From assembly GCA_039926025.1 (NCBI GenBank), contig JBDSXV010000054.1, forward strand, positions 1 to 64,000: a stretch of 64,000 nt of DNA, given 5' to 3'. A program made the translations under genes and the position numbers. Within the stretch, counting starts at the first letter, position 1. The number at the start of each line of letters is the position of its first letter. Source of the DNA: Dokdonella_A sp039926025. GTDB lineage: Bacteria > Pseudomonadota > Gammaproteobacteria > Xanthomonadales > Rhodanobacteraceae. This document shows positions 27,833 to 36,369 of the stretch, piece by piece. The notes under the pieces were generated by a model. That model saw nothing but the letters and a program-made list of their open reading frames with translations. It did not search any database and was not told the origin of the DNA.

Positions 27833-28195
27833 ATGCGTTTTCTATCATTCATCAGGGTCAACGAGAACACCGGCATGCGGCCGAGCGAGCAGCTCATGAC
27901 GGATATGGGCAAGCTCATCGATGAAATGACCAAGTCCGGCGTGCTGCTCGAAACGGCCGGTTTGCGGCCAACGGCAGAGGGCGTGCGCATGCGCCTGTCG
28001 GGTGGCAAGTTGAAGATGACCGACGGGCCGTTTACCGAATCGAAGGAAGTGATTGGCGGCTACGCGATGCTGCAGGTGGACTCGATGGAAGAGGCGCTCG
28101 ACTGTACGCGACGCTTCCTCAAGGTGCACGGCGACGAATGGGATGTCGAATGCGAAGTGCGCCAGTTGGACGAGGATTGCGCGCCGAAGCCGTGA
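27833..28195 (+). CDS. YCII/DGPF-domain protein
   Basis: 120 residues from ATG 27833 after CGAGGAGAG. The ferredoxin-like YCII domain includes GVLLETAGLRPTAEGVRMRL, the conserved MTDGPFTESKEVIGGYAM (DGPF signature) and an MEEALDCTRRF helix. Proteins of this kind are often encoded beside ECF sigma factors or SRPBCC proteins and may bind or convert a small metabolite. Here it is convergent with an ArsR-SRPBCC pair. One of three DGPF genes in the window. Confidence 0.88.
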   Translation: MRFLSFIRVNENTGMRPSEQLMTDMGKLIDEMTKSGVLLETAGLRPTAEGVRMRLSGGKLKMTDGPFTESKEVIGGYAMLQVDSMEEALDCTRRFLKVHGDEWDVECEVRQLDEDCAPKP

Positions 28196-28260
28196 CCATC
28201 CTTGGTCCGCGACGCCGATGAGTGGGAGCGGACGCAAAGGAGCCTGGAACATTGAGCGCT

Positions 28261-28602
28261 TCAGCGCGCATTGTGTTCGACGAGTGCGCGCAGGCGGCCG
28301 ATCGCTGTGTCCCACTGGTCCGAAATCAATTCGAGACAACGACGGGTTTCGGCAAGACGCCGCGGCTGCAGCGCCCATATGCGCTCGCGGCCATCGCGTT
28401 CGCTGCTGACCAGGCCGGCGTCCTCGAGGGCACGCAAGTGCTTGGTGATGGCCTGGCGCGTTACCTCGGTTTCCTGCGTGAGTCGCACGATCGACTGCGG
28501 GCCTTCACGGCTCAGTCGTGCAACGATCTGCAAGCGCGTCGTATCCCCGAGGGCAGCAAAGACGGGTGCCGCGTCCGCGAGTCGCGCAGCGGCGCGGCTC
28601 AT
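28261..28602 (-). CDS. ArsR-family winged-helix regulator
   Basis: 113 residues. The winged helix spans about 12-85: FAALGDTTRLQIVARLSREG, then SIVRLTQETEVTRQAITKHLRALEDAGLV with the recognition helix, and a wing SERDGRERIWAL. No cysteine metal site is present, so it is the non-metal sort found with SRPBCC/AHSA1 proteins. Its ATG overlaps the SRPBCC stop (ATGA at 28599-28602), so they are co-translated and it likely autoregulates the pair. Confidence 0.9.
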   Translation of the reverse strand: MSRAAARLADAAPVFAALGDTTRLQIVARLSREGPQSIVRLTQETEVTRQAITKHLRALEDAGLVSSERDGRERIWALQPRRLAETRRCLELISDQWDTAIGRLRALVEHNAR

Positions 28603-29093
28603 GCCGGCCGCGTCGATGCGAGGTACTTCGAGATCAGTGTCATCTGCATCTGCCAGCCGCCAGCGTTCGCCGCGAATGCTTTTGCGCGCCGCGCGAGCGG
28701 AATGCGGTCGAAGCCGGATTCGGTAATGGTCAGCCGAGTGCCGTCGGAGACGGCTTCCAGGTCGAACACGATCAGGGTCATCGGTTCGTTCGAGTAGTCG
28801 ACGCCCGGTTCGATTGCAAACGGATGCCAGCGGAACGAGATGCGTTGCATCGGCTCGATGCGCTCGACGACGAAGTCAAACAGCATGCCCTCATGCGGCT
28901 TTTGCATCGCCGCGACTTCGGCGTCGACCGTCGTCGGAACGATCTTCCCCGTCAAGCGCGCACCCTCGACGAAGGGTGCATCGAAGGCGACGCCGAACCA
29001 GGATCCAAATTCTGCGGAGTCGCTGATGGCCTGCCAGACGCGTTCCTGTGGCGCGTTGAGCAGGACTTTTTTCTCGATGCGATCACTGTTCAT
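28599..29093 (-). CDS. SRPBCC (AHSA1-like) protein
   Basis: 164 residues from ATG 29093, which has a near-perfect AGGAGG six bases upstream. The START/Bet v 1-like fold is recognisable: IEKKVLLNAPQERVWQAISDS, FGSWFGVAF, FVEGARLTGKI, MQRISFRWHPFA, and TRLTITESGFDRIP with a C-terminal helix. Such proteins bind hydrophobic ligands in a deep cavity. The gene is first in an operon with the ArsR regulator, a common arrangement of unknown inducer. Confidence 0.88.
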   Translation of the reverse strand: MNSDRIEKKVLLNAPQERVWQAISDSAEFGSWFGVAFDAPFVEGARLTGKIVPTTVDAEVAAMQKPHEGMLFDFVVERIEPMQRISFRWHPFAIEPGVDYSNEPMTLIVFDLEAVSDGTRLTITESGFDRIPLARRAKAFAANAGGWQMQMTLISKYLASTRPA

Positions 29094-29194
29094 TGGCAAC
29101 CTCCTGGTTGCGTTTCATGATGCGCGCGACGGAGGCTTCATGCAACCAAAAAGTTGCTCTATGTCCGGTTCCCAATATTGGTGCAACGCGAGCA

Positions 29195-29620
29195 TTTCCT
29201 TCTCCCTCCGGGAGAAGGTGCCGAAGGCGGATGAGGGAAGTCCGTCAGGCGCAACGATGTGATGGTCATGCGGTGAGAGCTTCCTCCCTCCGATGCTGCG
29301 CGCCAACTCCTGCCGAAGGCAGTAGGGAACAGCAGCATTTCCTTCTCCCTCCGGGAGAAGGTGCCGAAGGCGGATGAGGGAAGTCCGTCGGGCGAAACGA
29401 TGTGATGGTCATGCGGTGAGAGCTTCCCCCTTCCGACGCTGCGCGCCACCTCCTGCCGAAGGGAGAAGGGAACAGCGGCATTTCCTTCTCCCTTGGGGAG
29501 AAGGTGCCGAAGGCGGATGAGGGAAGTCCGTCAGGTGCAACGATGTGATGGTCATGCGGTGGGAGCTTCCCCCTCCGATGCCGCGCGCCACCTTTTCCCG
29601 AAGGGAGAAGGGAATAGCGG
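29195..29620. repeat. Three tandem copies of a 143-144 bp unit
   Basis: Copies start at about 29195, 29339 and 29482. Each opens with TTCCTTCTCCC..GGGAGAAGGTG, a hairpin, continues with GCCGAAGGCGGATGAGGGAA, GTCCGTC, and ACGATGTGATGGTCATGCGG, and ends with a GGAGCTTCC..CTGCCGAAGG block. The copies differ by a few percent. They lie between the SRPBCC operon and the DUF1615 gene. Frames inside are artefacts of the repeat. Confidence 0.9.
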
Positions 29621-29649
29621 GCTGCCGCGTCGCCATCCGCTTGCGCTGC

Positions 29650-30792
29650 TCAGCGAGCGGACACGGCAACCATGCAGCGCTGATAGCGTTGATCGACGCG
29701 GCTCGCGTACCACCCTGTCGTGAGCTTGCGCGTGATCTTCGGGCTCTTCAGGTCGATGTGCGGCACCATGGCGCGCGGTAGGGCATGCCCTTCAACGTTC
29801 TCGGCAAGCGCGAACACGTCCTTGTAGAGCGAGGTCTGTTCAAATTCGATGCTTTCGCCTTGTTCCAGCGCGCGGTGAATCCTGGCATCGCTGATGTCCA
29901 GGCGTCGGCCGAGTGAACGCAACGCCAGTTCCGTCGAGCCGACATCTCGGCTGTCGTGGCGAATCAGGTCGCCGTCCAGCGCAAGCGGAATGCCCGAGGC
30001 AAGGCTGACGGCATTCTGAAAGGCCGCGTTGCGACTGGCGTAGTGGCCGGCGTTGAAATCCGCAAAGCGATACAGCGGCTGCGTATAGTCGGTCGCGTAG
30101 CCGAGCAGGTGGGCGATGCCGAAGTACATGCCGCCCCGTCGCGTGAACACCTCATGGCGAATCGAGTCGCCGACAGGGTAGGGGTAGGGATGCTCCTTTG
30201 CATGCTGCTCCGCGAAGGCGACGCTAACCTGCATCGGCCCGGCAGTACGCACCGGGTTTGAATCCGCAAACAGCCGTTTGCCCAGAGGCACTTCGCTGAT
30301 GAGGTCCTCGTAGATCCGGCTCAGATCCTGCTCGGTGCGCACCGCATCGATGCGGTCGCCGTAGCGCTTGCCGTTCGATGACAACATTCGCATGGCGCCA
30401 GCGACGAGGAACAGCGGCACGTGGTGTTGCTCGGCGCGTCGTTCGATCTCGGCACGTGCGATCTTGCCCAGACCCGGCACAACCGGGTTGGCGGTGAAGG
30501 TCGATTCCTGCTCGGTCACGGCGAGCGTTGCGCAGAGATTCTGCGCCGTGGGATCAATGTCCAGTGCAGCGAATGCCGCGTAGATGTCCACGGCCCAACC
30601 TTGCCGGTCGGGGATTTTTGCCGGCAGCAGGCGCACGATTTGCTCGCGTACTTCGGTGGGGCGGCGCGCGGGCTGGACGTGTTGCTGGGTGACGCAGCCG
30701 CCAAGCAGCACCAGCACAGCGGATATGGCGGCGGCTGCCAGGCATCGAAGCCTTGCTGTCGGAGCGGGCGCATCGAGAGGGTTGGGGGACAT
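29650..30792 (-). CDS. DUF1615 lipoprotein (lytic transglycosylase-like)
   Basis: 380 residues from ATG 30792. A lipobox VLLGGC places the acylated Cys at residue 33. The body has TLAVTEQESTFTANPVVPGLGKIA, where the Glu after LAVTEQES lies as in lysozyme-like folds, then RTAGPMQVSVAFAE and FGIAHLLGYATDY, DFNAGHYASRNAAFQ. DUF1615 proteins are outer-membrane lipoproteins with a lysozyme-like core and no proven activity. Monocistronic, upstream of the tandem repeat. Confidence 0.82.
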   Translation of the reverse strand: MSPNPLDAPAPTARLRCLAAAAISAVLVLLGGCVTQQHVQPARRPTEVREQIVRLLPAKIPDRQGWAVDIYAAFAALDIDPTAQNLCATLAVTEQESTFTANPVVPGLGKIARAEIERRAEQHHVPLFLVAGAMRMLSSNGKRYGDRIDAVRTEQDLSRIYEDLISEVPLGKRLFADSNPVRTAGPMQVSVAFAEQHAKEHPYPYPVGDSIRHEVFTRRGGMYFGIAHLLGYATDYTQPLYRFADFNAGHYASRNAAFQNAVSLASGIPLALDGDLIRHDSRDVGSTELALRSLGRRLDISDARIHRALEQGESIEFEQTSLYKDVFALAENVEGHALPRAMVPHIDLKSPKITRKLTTGWYASRVDQRYQRCMVAVSAR

Positions 30793-30945
30793 GCAGGCTC
30801 TTCAGGGACGGGTTAAACGTGGGCGCGGTGGTGCCTGACACGGCGCAGGGTACCGGTTCTGTCCGCACGCGGCGATTTCCAGCGAGGCAGGTGTCACGCC
30901 ATTCGCGCAACCCTTGTCACATGCAATCATGCAAGACTCCGACGC

Positions 30946-31470
30946 ATGAACGTCCCAGCTCTCCAAGCGAGTTCCCGCATGTCCGAACGCACCGGCTCCC
31001 TGCAGCACTCCATCGACTGGTTGCAGGTTTTCTGCGGTGGTCTGCTCATTGCGCTTGGCGACATGAGCTTTGCGATCACCGTCTGGTTTGGCTGGAACGA
31101 GGCCGGCTTTGTGCGCGTCTTCCAGTCGATTGCGGTCGGCGTGCTCGGCAAGGCCAGCTACGATGGGGGCGTGTCCACGGCGATCCTCGGCGCCGCGCTG
31201 CATCTGTTCATGGCGACTCTGTTCGTGCTCATCTACACCCTTGTCGCGCGAAGAGTGCCAGCGATTCTGCGCCAGCCTTTGGTGCTCGGCCCGGCGTATG
31301 GCGTCGTCATCTACCTCGTGATGAATTTCGTCGTGATGCCGTTGTCGCGTGTTGCCGCCTCGCCGACCTTCAAGCATCCGGACTGGATCGCCTACAGCGT
31401 CCTCGCGCACATGGTGTTCGGCTTGATCGCGGTGACGTTTGCGCGCAGGGCATTGCGATACGACGCTTGA
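30946..31470 (+). CDS. Small integral membrane protein (4 TM)
   Basis: 174 residues from ATG 30946 (ATG 30979 is an alternative; neither has a strong ribosome site). Four helices are visible: WLQVFCGGLLIALGDMSFAI, ILGAALHLFMATLFVLIYTL, LVLGPAYGVVIYLVMNFVV and IAYSVLAHMVFGLIAVTFA, with VMPLSR between the last two. It resembles YagU-like membrane proteins in layout. Function unknown. Confidence 0.65.
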   Translation: MNVPALQASSRMSERTGSLQHSIDWLQVFCGGLLIALGDMSFAITVWFGWNEAGFVRVFQSIAVGVLGKASYDGGVSTAILGAALHLFMATLFVLIYTLVARRVPAILRQPLVLGPAYGVVIYLVMNFVVMPLSRVAASPTFKHPDWIAYSVLAHMVFGLIAVTFARRALRYDA

Positions 31471-31554
31471 AGAGGTCTGCGACAGAAGCAGAAAACGAGA
31501 CGTCAGCGCAATCAGGCTCTCGCACTGTGCAGCGATCTACTTTAGGCTTTCGGG

Positions 31555-31986
31555 ATGACTCCCGATCGTTCCCCCGTGCACCATTCCATGGCCAGGGCCG
31601 TCCTGCTGCTGCAGCTGAAGCTGCTGCTGGGCGCATTGCGCGACTTCCTGCTGAGCCCGTTGTCGCTGGCTGCCGCCGTCATCGACGTGGCCTTGTCGAA
31701 GCGTCAGCCACCGCGCTATTTCCGTGGTGTGCTGCAGCTGGGCGAACGCAGCGACGAATGGATCGACTTGTGGTCGGGTGCGCGCGAAGAGTCTGCGGCG
31801 CAACGCGAGAATGTCGATGCGCTCATGCGGCGGGTCGAGGAAGTGCTGCGCGATCCGCAGTCGGGAGCGCGTCGCACGCGCGTGCTCAAGCGTTGGGCAC
31901 AGCGACAGGTGTCGCGTGCTCGGCTGCGGATCACGGCTGAATCGACCGGGGATCACCCATCCGATGGCGGTCCTGCAGCGAAATAG
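31555..31986 (+). CDS. Hypothetical protein with one membrane helix
   Basis: 143 residues from ATG 31555. One hydrophobic stretch (ALRDFLLSPLSLAAAVIDVAL, about 27-47) is followed by a charged helical part with YFRGVLQLGERSDEWIDLW and a long amphipathic helix (about 78-110) rich in Arg and Glu, possibly coiled. It may be an inner-membrane protein with a cytoplasmic tail. I do not recognise a family; it is 84 bases after the previous membrane protein gene. Confidence 0.6.
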   Translation: MTPDRSPVHHSMARAVLLLQLKLLLGALRDFLLSPLSLAAAVIDVALSKRQPPRYFRGVLQLGERSDEWIDLWSGAREESAAQRENVDALMRRVEEVLRDPQSGARRTRVLKRWAQRQVSRARLRITAESTGDHPSDGGPAAK

Positions 31987-32340
31987 AGGCGTGTCGCTTC
32001 GCGCTGAGTCGCCTTGCAGCGCCAGTCGAAGCCGTTCGCGAAAGTCGTTGATCCGTAGATCTCCGGCGGCACCGACAGCGCTGCACTATTCCAACGTGTG
32101 CAGCGCACCAGCGATCCTGTGTAGATGCCTTCTACGGCAGTCGCAGGATGCGACTTGGCGGCCAGCTGGACCACGTGCAGGTGGGCTGGACGTATGCGGC
32201 CACCGGTGCGTTCATCGCGAACGCACGCCGGTGTTCCATCTTGCAGCGAAAGTAGCGCCTGCTGCTTCTGGTCGTCACACGCAGGACCATACTGCGAATC
32301 GGAGAACGACGCAGGCTTACCCGCGCCCTACGCATTTGAA
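31987..32340. other. Intergenic, 354 bases
   Basis: Convergent 3' region. A 73-codon minus frame (31953-32174) is present but lacks a ribosome site and resembles nothing known. No hairpin terminator was clear. Confidence 0.35.
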
Positions 32341-32661
32341 TCACTGCTGCGCCAGCCATTCCATCACGCCACCGTGCTTCGCACACGCCGCTTCACGACG
32401 CGGGTTGTAGCTGAAGGACAAGTCCTTGCACTGTGCACTGGCTTCGAGGCCATTGCCGGACTTTTCTTTGGGTGCCGCGTCCTTGATGACGCACTTGCCG
32501 TCGGCATCGAAGTGCCCGATCGTGGCGCCAGAAGCGCCCTGCGGTCCAGCAACGCGGGTTGTGCAGCTCGAGCCTTCAGCTGCCATGGCAACGGAAGAGG
32601 CCGCTGCGAGACCCAGGATCGTCGCAAAGGCGGCGAGACGCAAAACATTCAGGTTGTTCAT
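32341..32661 (-). CDS. Small secreted DUF3761-like protein
   Basis: 106 residues from ATG 32661 (GGTGATGGC upstream). Signal peptide MNNLNVLRL..AMAAEG. The mature part has four cysteines, DADGKCVIKDAAPKEKSG and the C-terminal pattern CKDLSFSYNPRREAACAKHG then GVMEWL, which matches the CKDG.YS....C.HHGGV..WL signature of DUF3761. The motif probably binds a metal or forms two disulfides. Periplasmic, function unknown. Confidence 0.75.
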   Translation of the reverse strand: MNNLNVLRLAAFATILGLAAASSVAMAAEGSSCTTRVAGPQGASGATIGHFDADGKCVIKDAAPKEKSGNGLEASAQCKDLSFSYNPRREAACAKHGGVMEWLAQQ

Positions 32662-33029
32662 GCCATCACCCCATCGTGGATAGACGAGTTGTGGTTGCAT
32701 ATCGCGTGCCATGGTGTGGTTAGCCGCAATAGTGGCCGGCGAAAAGCGACAGAAACCGCGTCAGGACGCCTTTTGCAGGTGCGCCAGCAGCGAGGCTCGA
32801 CGGAGAAACCATTTGATCGGGTACCGGCATGCCCTGATCAAAATGCTGCAATGCACGTCAAGCTTTGCCATCTCCCGGTCACGCGTCGACATTGTCGACC
32901 AAGTGCCAACCACTGCGATCAAGGCGCGGGAATCGACACAACGGCGTTTTCAGTTGGGCGGCCATCGTATTTCGCGAGGCGCTGGAAACCCGAGGATCCG
33001 CCTCTCGCTGCTGACAGGAGCTGGAATTT
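32662..33029. other. Intergenic, 368 bases
   Basis: Holds the promoter side of the DUF3761-like gene and the 3' end of the ParA gene. Nothing else was recognised. Confidence 0.35.
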
Positions 33030-33743
33030 CTAACTGCCCAGTCGCTGCGCAGGCGGGACCAAGGGCGTGACGTTGCCGACCGTCTTTGGCTCAGCGGCCC
33101 TTCTTTCCAGCCATTGCAGCAGCGGCGTCCAGTCCTCACGGTGCGCGCGAGCCTGGCTGCTGTCATCGTCAAACACGCTTTGGCCGCGATCGGCGAGGCC
33201 GACATAGGTCTGCGAATCGCGTACGCGAATCATCGCCGCCTGCGTCAGACGGTCGAGCGAGGCATCCAGCTGCTTGGCGGAATTCGTGCGTTCGCGCAGC
33301 CGGTTCGCGATCACAGCGACACGCAGGCGACCACTCTTGACCTCGTGCAACTTGCGCACGACATCGATGAACATGAGGGTGGCGCGCAGATCAATCGGGG
33401 AGGGCACCACCGGGATCACCAGCACATCGGCGTGCCGCGCGAACCGCTCGAACTCGTGCGCACGCAATCCTGCGGGCGTATCGATCAGCAGAACTTCGGT
33501 GCTGGCGGGGATGCGCAGCAACCAACCCGCGCTCAAACCGTAGGCCGGATCGTTGCTCGCCAGCGCGTGCACCGGCGCCAGATGCGCGCCGCGCTGGCTG
33601 TTCCATGCGAGTGAGGAACCCTGCGGATCGCAATCGACCAGGGTCGTGCGCTTGCCACTGCGGGCGTAATAGCCGGCCAGCGAACTGGTCACGGTTGTTT
33701 TGCCGCAGCCCCCTTTGCTGTTGGCTACCAGGATTCGGAACAT
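33030..33743 (-). CDS. Orphan ParA-family ATPase
   Basis: 237 residues from ATG 33743 (GGGGGAAG upstream). A deviant Walker A motif SKGGCGKTT lies at residues 8-16, switch I VDCDPQGSSLAWN at 37-49, and Walker B region VLLIDTPAGL. These ATPases form DNA-bound dimers that position cargo. No parB, chromosomal origin or plasmid replication gene is nearby, and the protein lacks the N-terminal HTH of plasmid ParA. It might position a protein complex or act in cell polarity (inference). It is divergent from the M48-like gene. Confidence 0.88.
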   Translation of the reverse strand: MFRILVANSKGGCGKTTVTSSLAGYYARSGKRTTLVDCDPQGSSLAWNSQRGAHLAPVHALASNDPAYGLSAGWLLRIPASTEVLLIDTPAGLRAHEFERFARHADVLVIPVVPSPIDLRATLMFIDVVRKLHEVKSGRLRVAVIANRLRERTNSAKQLDASLDRLTQAAMIRVRDSQTYVGLADRGQSVFDDDSSQARAHREDWTPLLQWLERRAAEPKTVGNVTPLVPPAQRLGS

Positions 33744-34005
33744 TCGCTTCCCCCAAGCATCCCCCTTGGGGGACGACAATACACGCGATTCGGGCTGCAA
33801 TCCCCGATCAGGCCACCTACGCTATTCCTGAATTTACAGATATTCCGCGATGGCGTAGCGAATTTCGCACATGCGGGCGCAAATCGGCATGCGAAGAGCG
33901 GCCTTGCCGGCGCGCGGCCGACAGCAGCGGACCCGACAGGCGGGGTTCCAAAGCCAGGACGCAGGGTACATTCTCCAGAAGGATTTTTTGCCACGGCGAT
34001 CTAGG

Positions 34006-35448
34006 ATGGATACTCCGAACGACGAGGGACCGCAGCTATCCGCATTCACGCCCGCGGAGCGCGAATCTTTTTTCGCCGGCATTGCGCGTCACCGTCGCGT
34101 GGCGTCGCGTGTGTCGAGCGTCGCGGGCACGTGTGCGGTGGTCTTTGCGCTCGTCGTTGCGATCCTGATGGCGCCATTGTCGTACGCCGTCATCGGGCTT
34201 GCGCTCGACGTTTTGAACCTCGCCATCCCGATGCCGGACGTCATGCGCTCGGTCACGCAAACCGTTGGCGCGCTGATCGACAACCCCGGCGTGGCATCGA
34301 CGCCACGCTGGATCTATCTCGCATCGATCGCTGCCCTGCCGGGGCTCGTGGTGATGGCGCTGGCTTGGCGCACCCTGGGCGGTGTCGTGCGCAAGGCAAT
34401 GGATGGAGATGAGGCCCATCCAGCCACACGCGGGGTCAATCCCGGGAGTCTTGCCGAGTCACGGTTTGCGAACGTCGTGTCGGAAATGTCGATCGCAGCG
34501 AGCATCCCAACGCCGCGGGTGAGGGTGGCGGATACCGATACCGTGAATGCAGCTGCGTTTGGCGTTGATCGCACCCATGCGAGCATCGTGATCACGCAGG
34601 GTTTGTTGGCGGAACTGGACCGAGCAGAGATGCAAGGTGTTGCCGCTCATCTGGTCGGCTCGATTGCCAACGGCGACATGCGCATCGGCGCGCGTTTTGC
34701 GACCGTGCTCGGGATGTTCGGCTTGATCGCGAGGCTCGGTCATTCCTTGTCTGATCCAGGGGCAGCGCGGCGTTTGTTCACGCTGCTTCGTGGATCACTG
34801 AAGTCGGACCGCAGCGCGAACGACGGCCAGCTCGTGATGGAACTGACAAATCCTTTCGAGCCCGAAGCAAACGCATCGCCGGAAACGTCGATCCGCGATC
34901 ACGCAATGACGTGGCGGACCTGGGCGTGGATGCCACTGGCCGGCCCGCTTGTAATCAGCGGATTCTTCGGTGGACTGCTGTGCACGATCTTGCTGGGTCC
35001 CTTGCTGTCCCTGACGTGGCGCAGCCGCAAATACCTTGCCGACGCCACGGCGGTGCAACTGACACGCGACCCCGACACGCTTGGACATGCATTGGAAAAA
35101 ATGCGTGGTGCTCCGATCGAAGGAGCATTCGGCGCCTGGATCGCGCACCTGTGCGTCGTGCCGAACGGCCTGATCGGTGCGCGAAGCATCCTCGGCGGTT
35201 CTGCCGTGCCGATGTCGCCTGCGCTCGACAAACGCCTCAAGGCGCTCGGAGTGATGGGTGCGCATGTATCGCCACGAACACATGCGACGCTGCCCGCGGC
35301 GACGTGGCTCGTTCTCGCGCCGCTCATTGCCATCGTCGCTGTGCTGCTGGGAATGGTAGTGGTCGGGCTTCTGTTCATTTCGGTAGCGCTATCGGGCTTC
35401 TTCACCTGGCTGCCGGCGCTGGCGATCCATGCACTGCTTCGTCACTGA
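34006..35448 (+). CDS. M48-like membrane pseudopeptidase (active site lost)
   Basis: 480 residues from ATG 34006. Two N-terminal helices (about 35-65, 98-120), the usual M48 domain RVADTDTVNAAAFGVDRTHASIVITQG, and two C-terminal helices (about 440-475). Where HtpX-type proteases have HELGH, this protein reads AAHLVGSIANGDM (34648-34662), losing the catalytic Glu and the second His. The third ligand, normally Glu in RE.LADA, is Lys in RKYLADATAVQL. The rest of the fold is preserved. It is therefore probably a catalytically dead membrane protein, perhaps regulatory. The family assignment is secure; the loss is visible in the bases. Confidence 0.85.
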   Translation: MDTPNDEGPQLSAFTPAERESFFAGIARHRRVASRVSSVAGTCAVVFALVVAILMAPLSYAVIGLALDVLNLAIPMPDVMRSVTQTVGALIDNPGVASTPRWIYLASIAALPGLVVMALAWRTLGGVVRKAMDGDEAHPATRGVNPGSLAESRFANVVSEMSIAASIPTPRVRVADTDTVNAAAFGVDRTHASIVITQGLLAELDRAEMQGVAAHLVGSIANGDMRIGARFATVLGMFGLIARLGHSLSDPGAARRLFTLLRGSLKSDRSANDGQLVMELTNPFEPEANASPETSIRDHAMTWRTWAWMPLAGPLVISGFFGGLLCTILLGPLLSLTWRSRKYLADATAVQLTRDPDTLGHALEKMRGAPIEGAFGAWIAHLCVVPNGLIGARSILGGSAVPMSPALDKRLKALGVMGAHVSPRTHATLPAATWLVLAPLIAIVAVLLGMVVVGLLFISVALSGFFTWLPALAIHALLRH

Positions 35449-35621
35449 CGCCGTTGCATCGAACGCGAGGGTCAATCACCGCGCAGCGACGGCGTCCGGC
35501 TTCTTGCGCGCCATCCGCGTGAGCCGGGCTCCTGAAAATTGGTATCGCAACGGCGGCTTGCAGTGGCCCTATGAAGGCGCTCCACGGGCCAGCATGCTCA
35601 AGCACCACGACGGAGAGAGCG

Positions 35622-36242
35622 ATGAACGTGCGCGAACATGCGAGCTTGAGACTTCTGCTGTGTGGCTCGGTGATCTTGTTGCCTGTGCTCGCGGCTGCCG
35701 CCCGGGACAAGCCCGAGACATCGAGCTCGATCATTCAACCCGCGGCGGCGACGCGGGATGGTCAACATGATTTCGATTTCGAAGTGGGCTCCTGGAAAAC
35801 AAAAATCGAGCGTCTTGCGCATCCGTTGACACGCTCGACTACCTGGATCAAGTACGAAGGTACGACCGACGTTCGCAAGGTCTGGAACGGCCGCGCCATC
35901 CTGCTCGAACTCGAGGCCGATGGTCCCACCGGTCATTTCGAAGGGCTGAGCCTGCGCCTCTACAACCCCGAGTCGCATCAATGGAGCCTCAATTTTTCCA
36001 ACAGCAGCACTGGCACGCTCGGCGTTCCGACGATTGGCGAATTCAGGAACGGTCGCGGCGAATTCTTCGACCAGGAAACGCTCGATGGGCGAGCCATCTT
36101 CGTTCGATTCGTCATCTCCGACATCACCGCCGACTCGGTTCGTTTCGAGCAGGCGTTCTCGGACGATGGAGGGAAGACGTGGGAGGTGAATTGGATCGCA
36201 ACGGACACACGGATCAGGCACGAATACGGCCCGTCGCACTGA
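35622..36242 (+). CDS. Secreted DUF1579-like beta-barrel protein
   Basis: 206 residues from ATG 35622 (CGGAGAGAG upstream). Signal peptide ending LPVLAAAARD. The mature barrel begins HDFDFEVGSWKTKIERL and contains LYNPESHQWSLNF, GRGEFFDQETLDGRAIFVRF and FEQAFSDDGGKTWEVNWI. It is clearly homologous to the broken gene at 63133-63735. The fold resembles nitrobindin/DUF1579 lipocalin-like proteins, but no ligand is known. Confidence 0.75.
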   Translation: MNVREHASLRLLLCGSVILLPVLAAAARDKPETSSSIIQPAAATRDGQHDFDFEVGSWKTKIERLAHPLTRSTTWIKYEGTTDVRKVWNGRAILLELEADGPTGHFEGLSLRLYNPESHQWSLNFSNSSTGTLGVPTIGEFRNGRGEFFDQETLDGRAIFVRFVISDITADSVRFEQAFSDDGGKTWEVNWIATDTRIRHEYGPSH

Positions 36243-36369
36243 TCAGCGCGAACGGCGCGGCGAGTTCACGCCTTGAGCGGGTGCGGATGCTTGCTGTCGA
36301 CATGGAAAACCGATCGCCTCCCAAGTCGGTATCCGGCAGACTTCGCGTGTTCCCATGCCGAGATGTGCG

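Noticed and set aside
29093..29669. Several short frames in the 29.1-29.7 kb region
   Set aside because: They repeat each other because of the 143-bp tandem repeat and have no coding character.
31953..32174. Small minus-strand gene with a TTFANGFD string resembling the C-terminal GFE motif
   Set aside because: The string is internal, there is no signal peptide or ribosome site, and the 3' end overlaps another gene.
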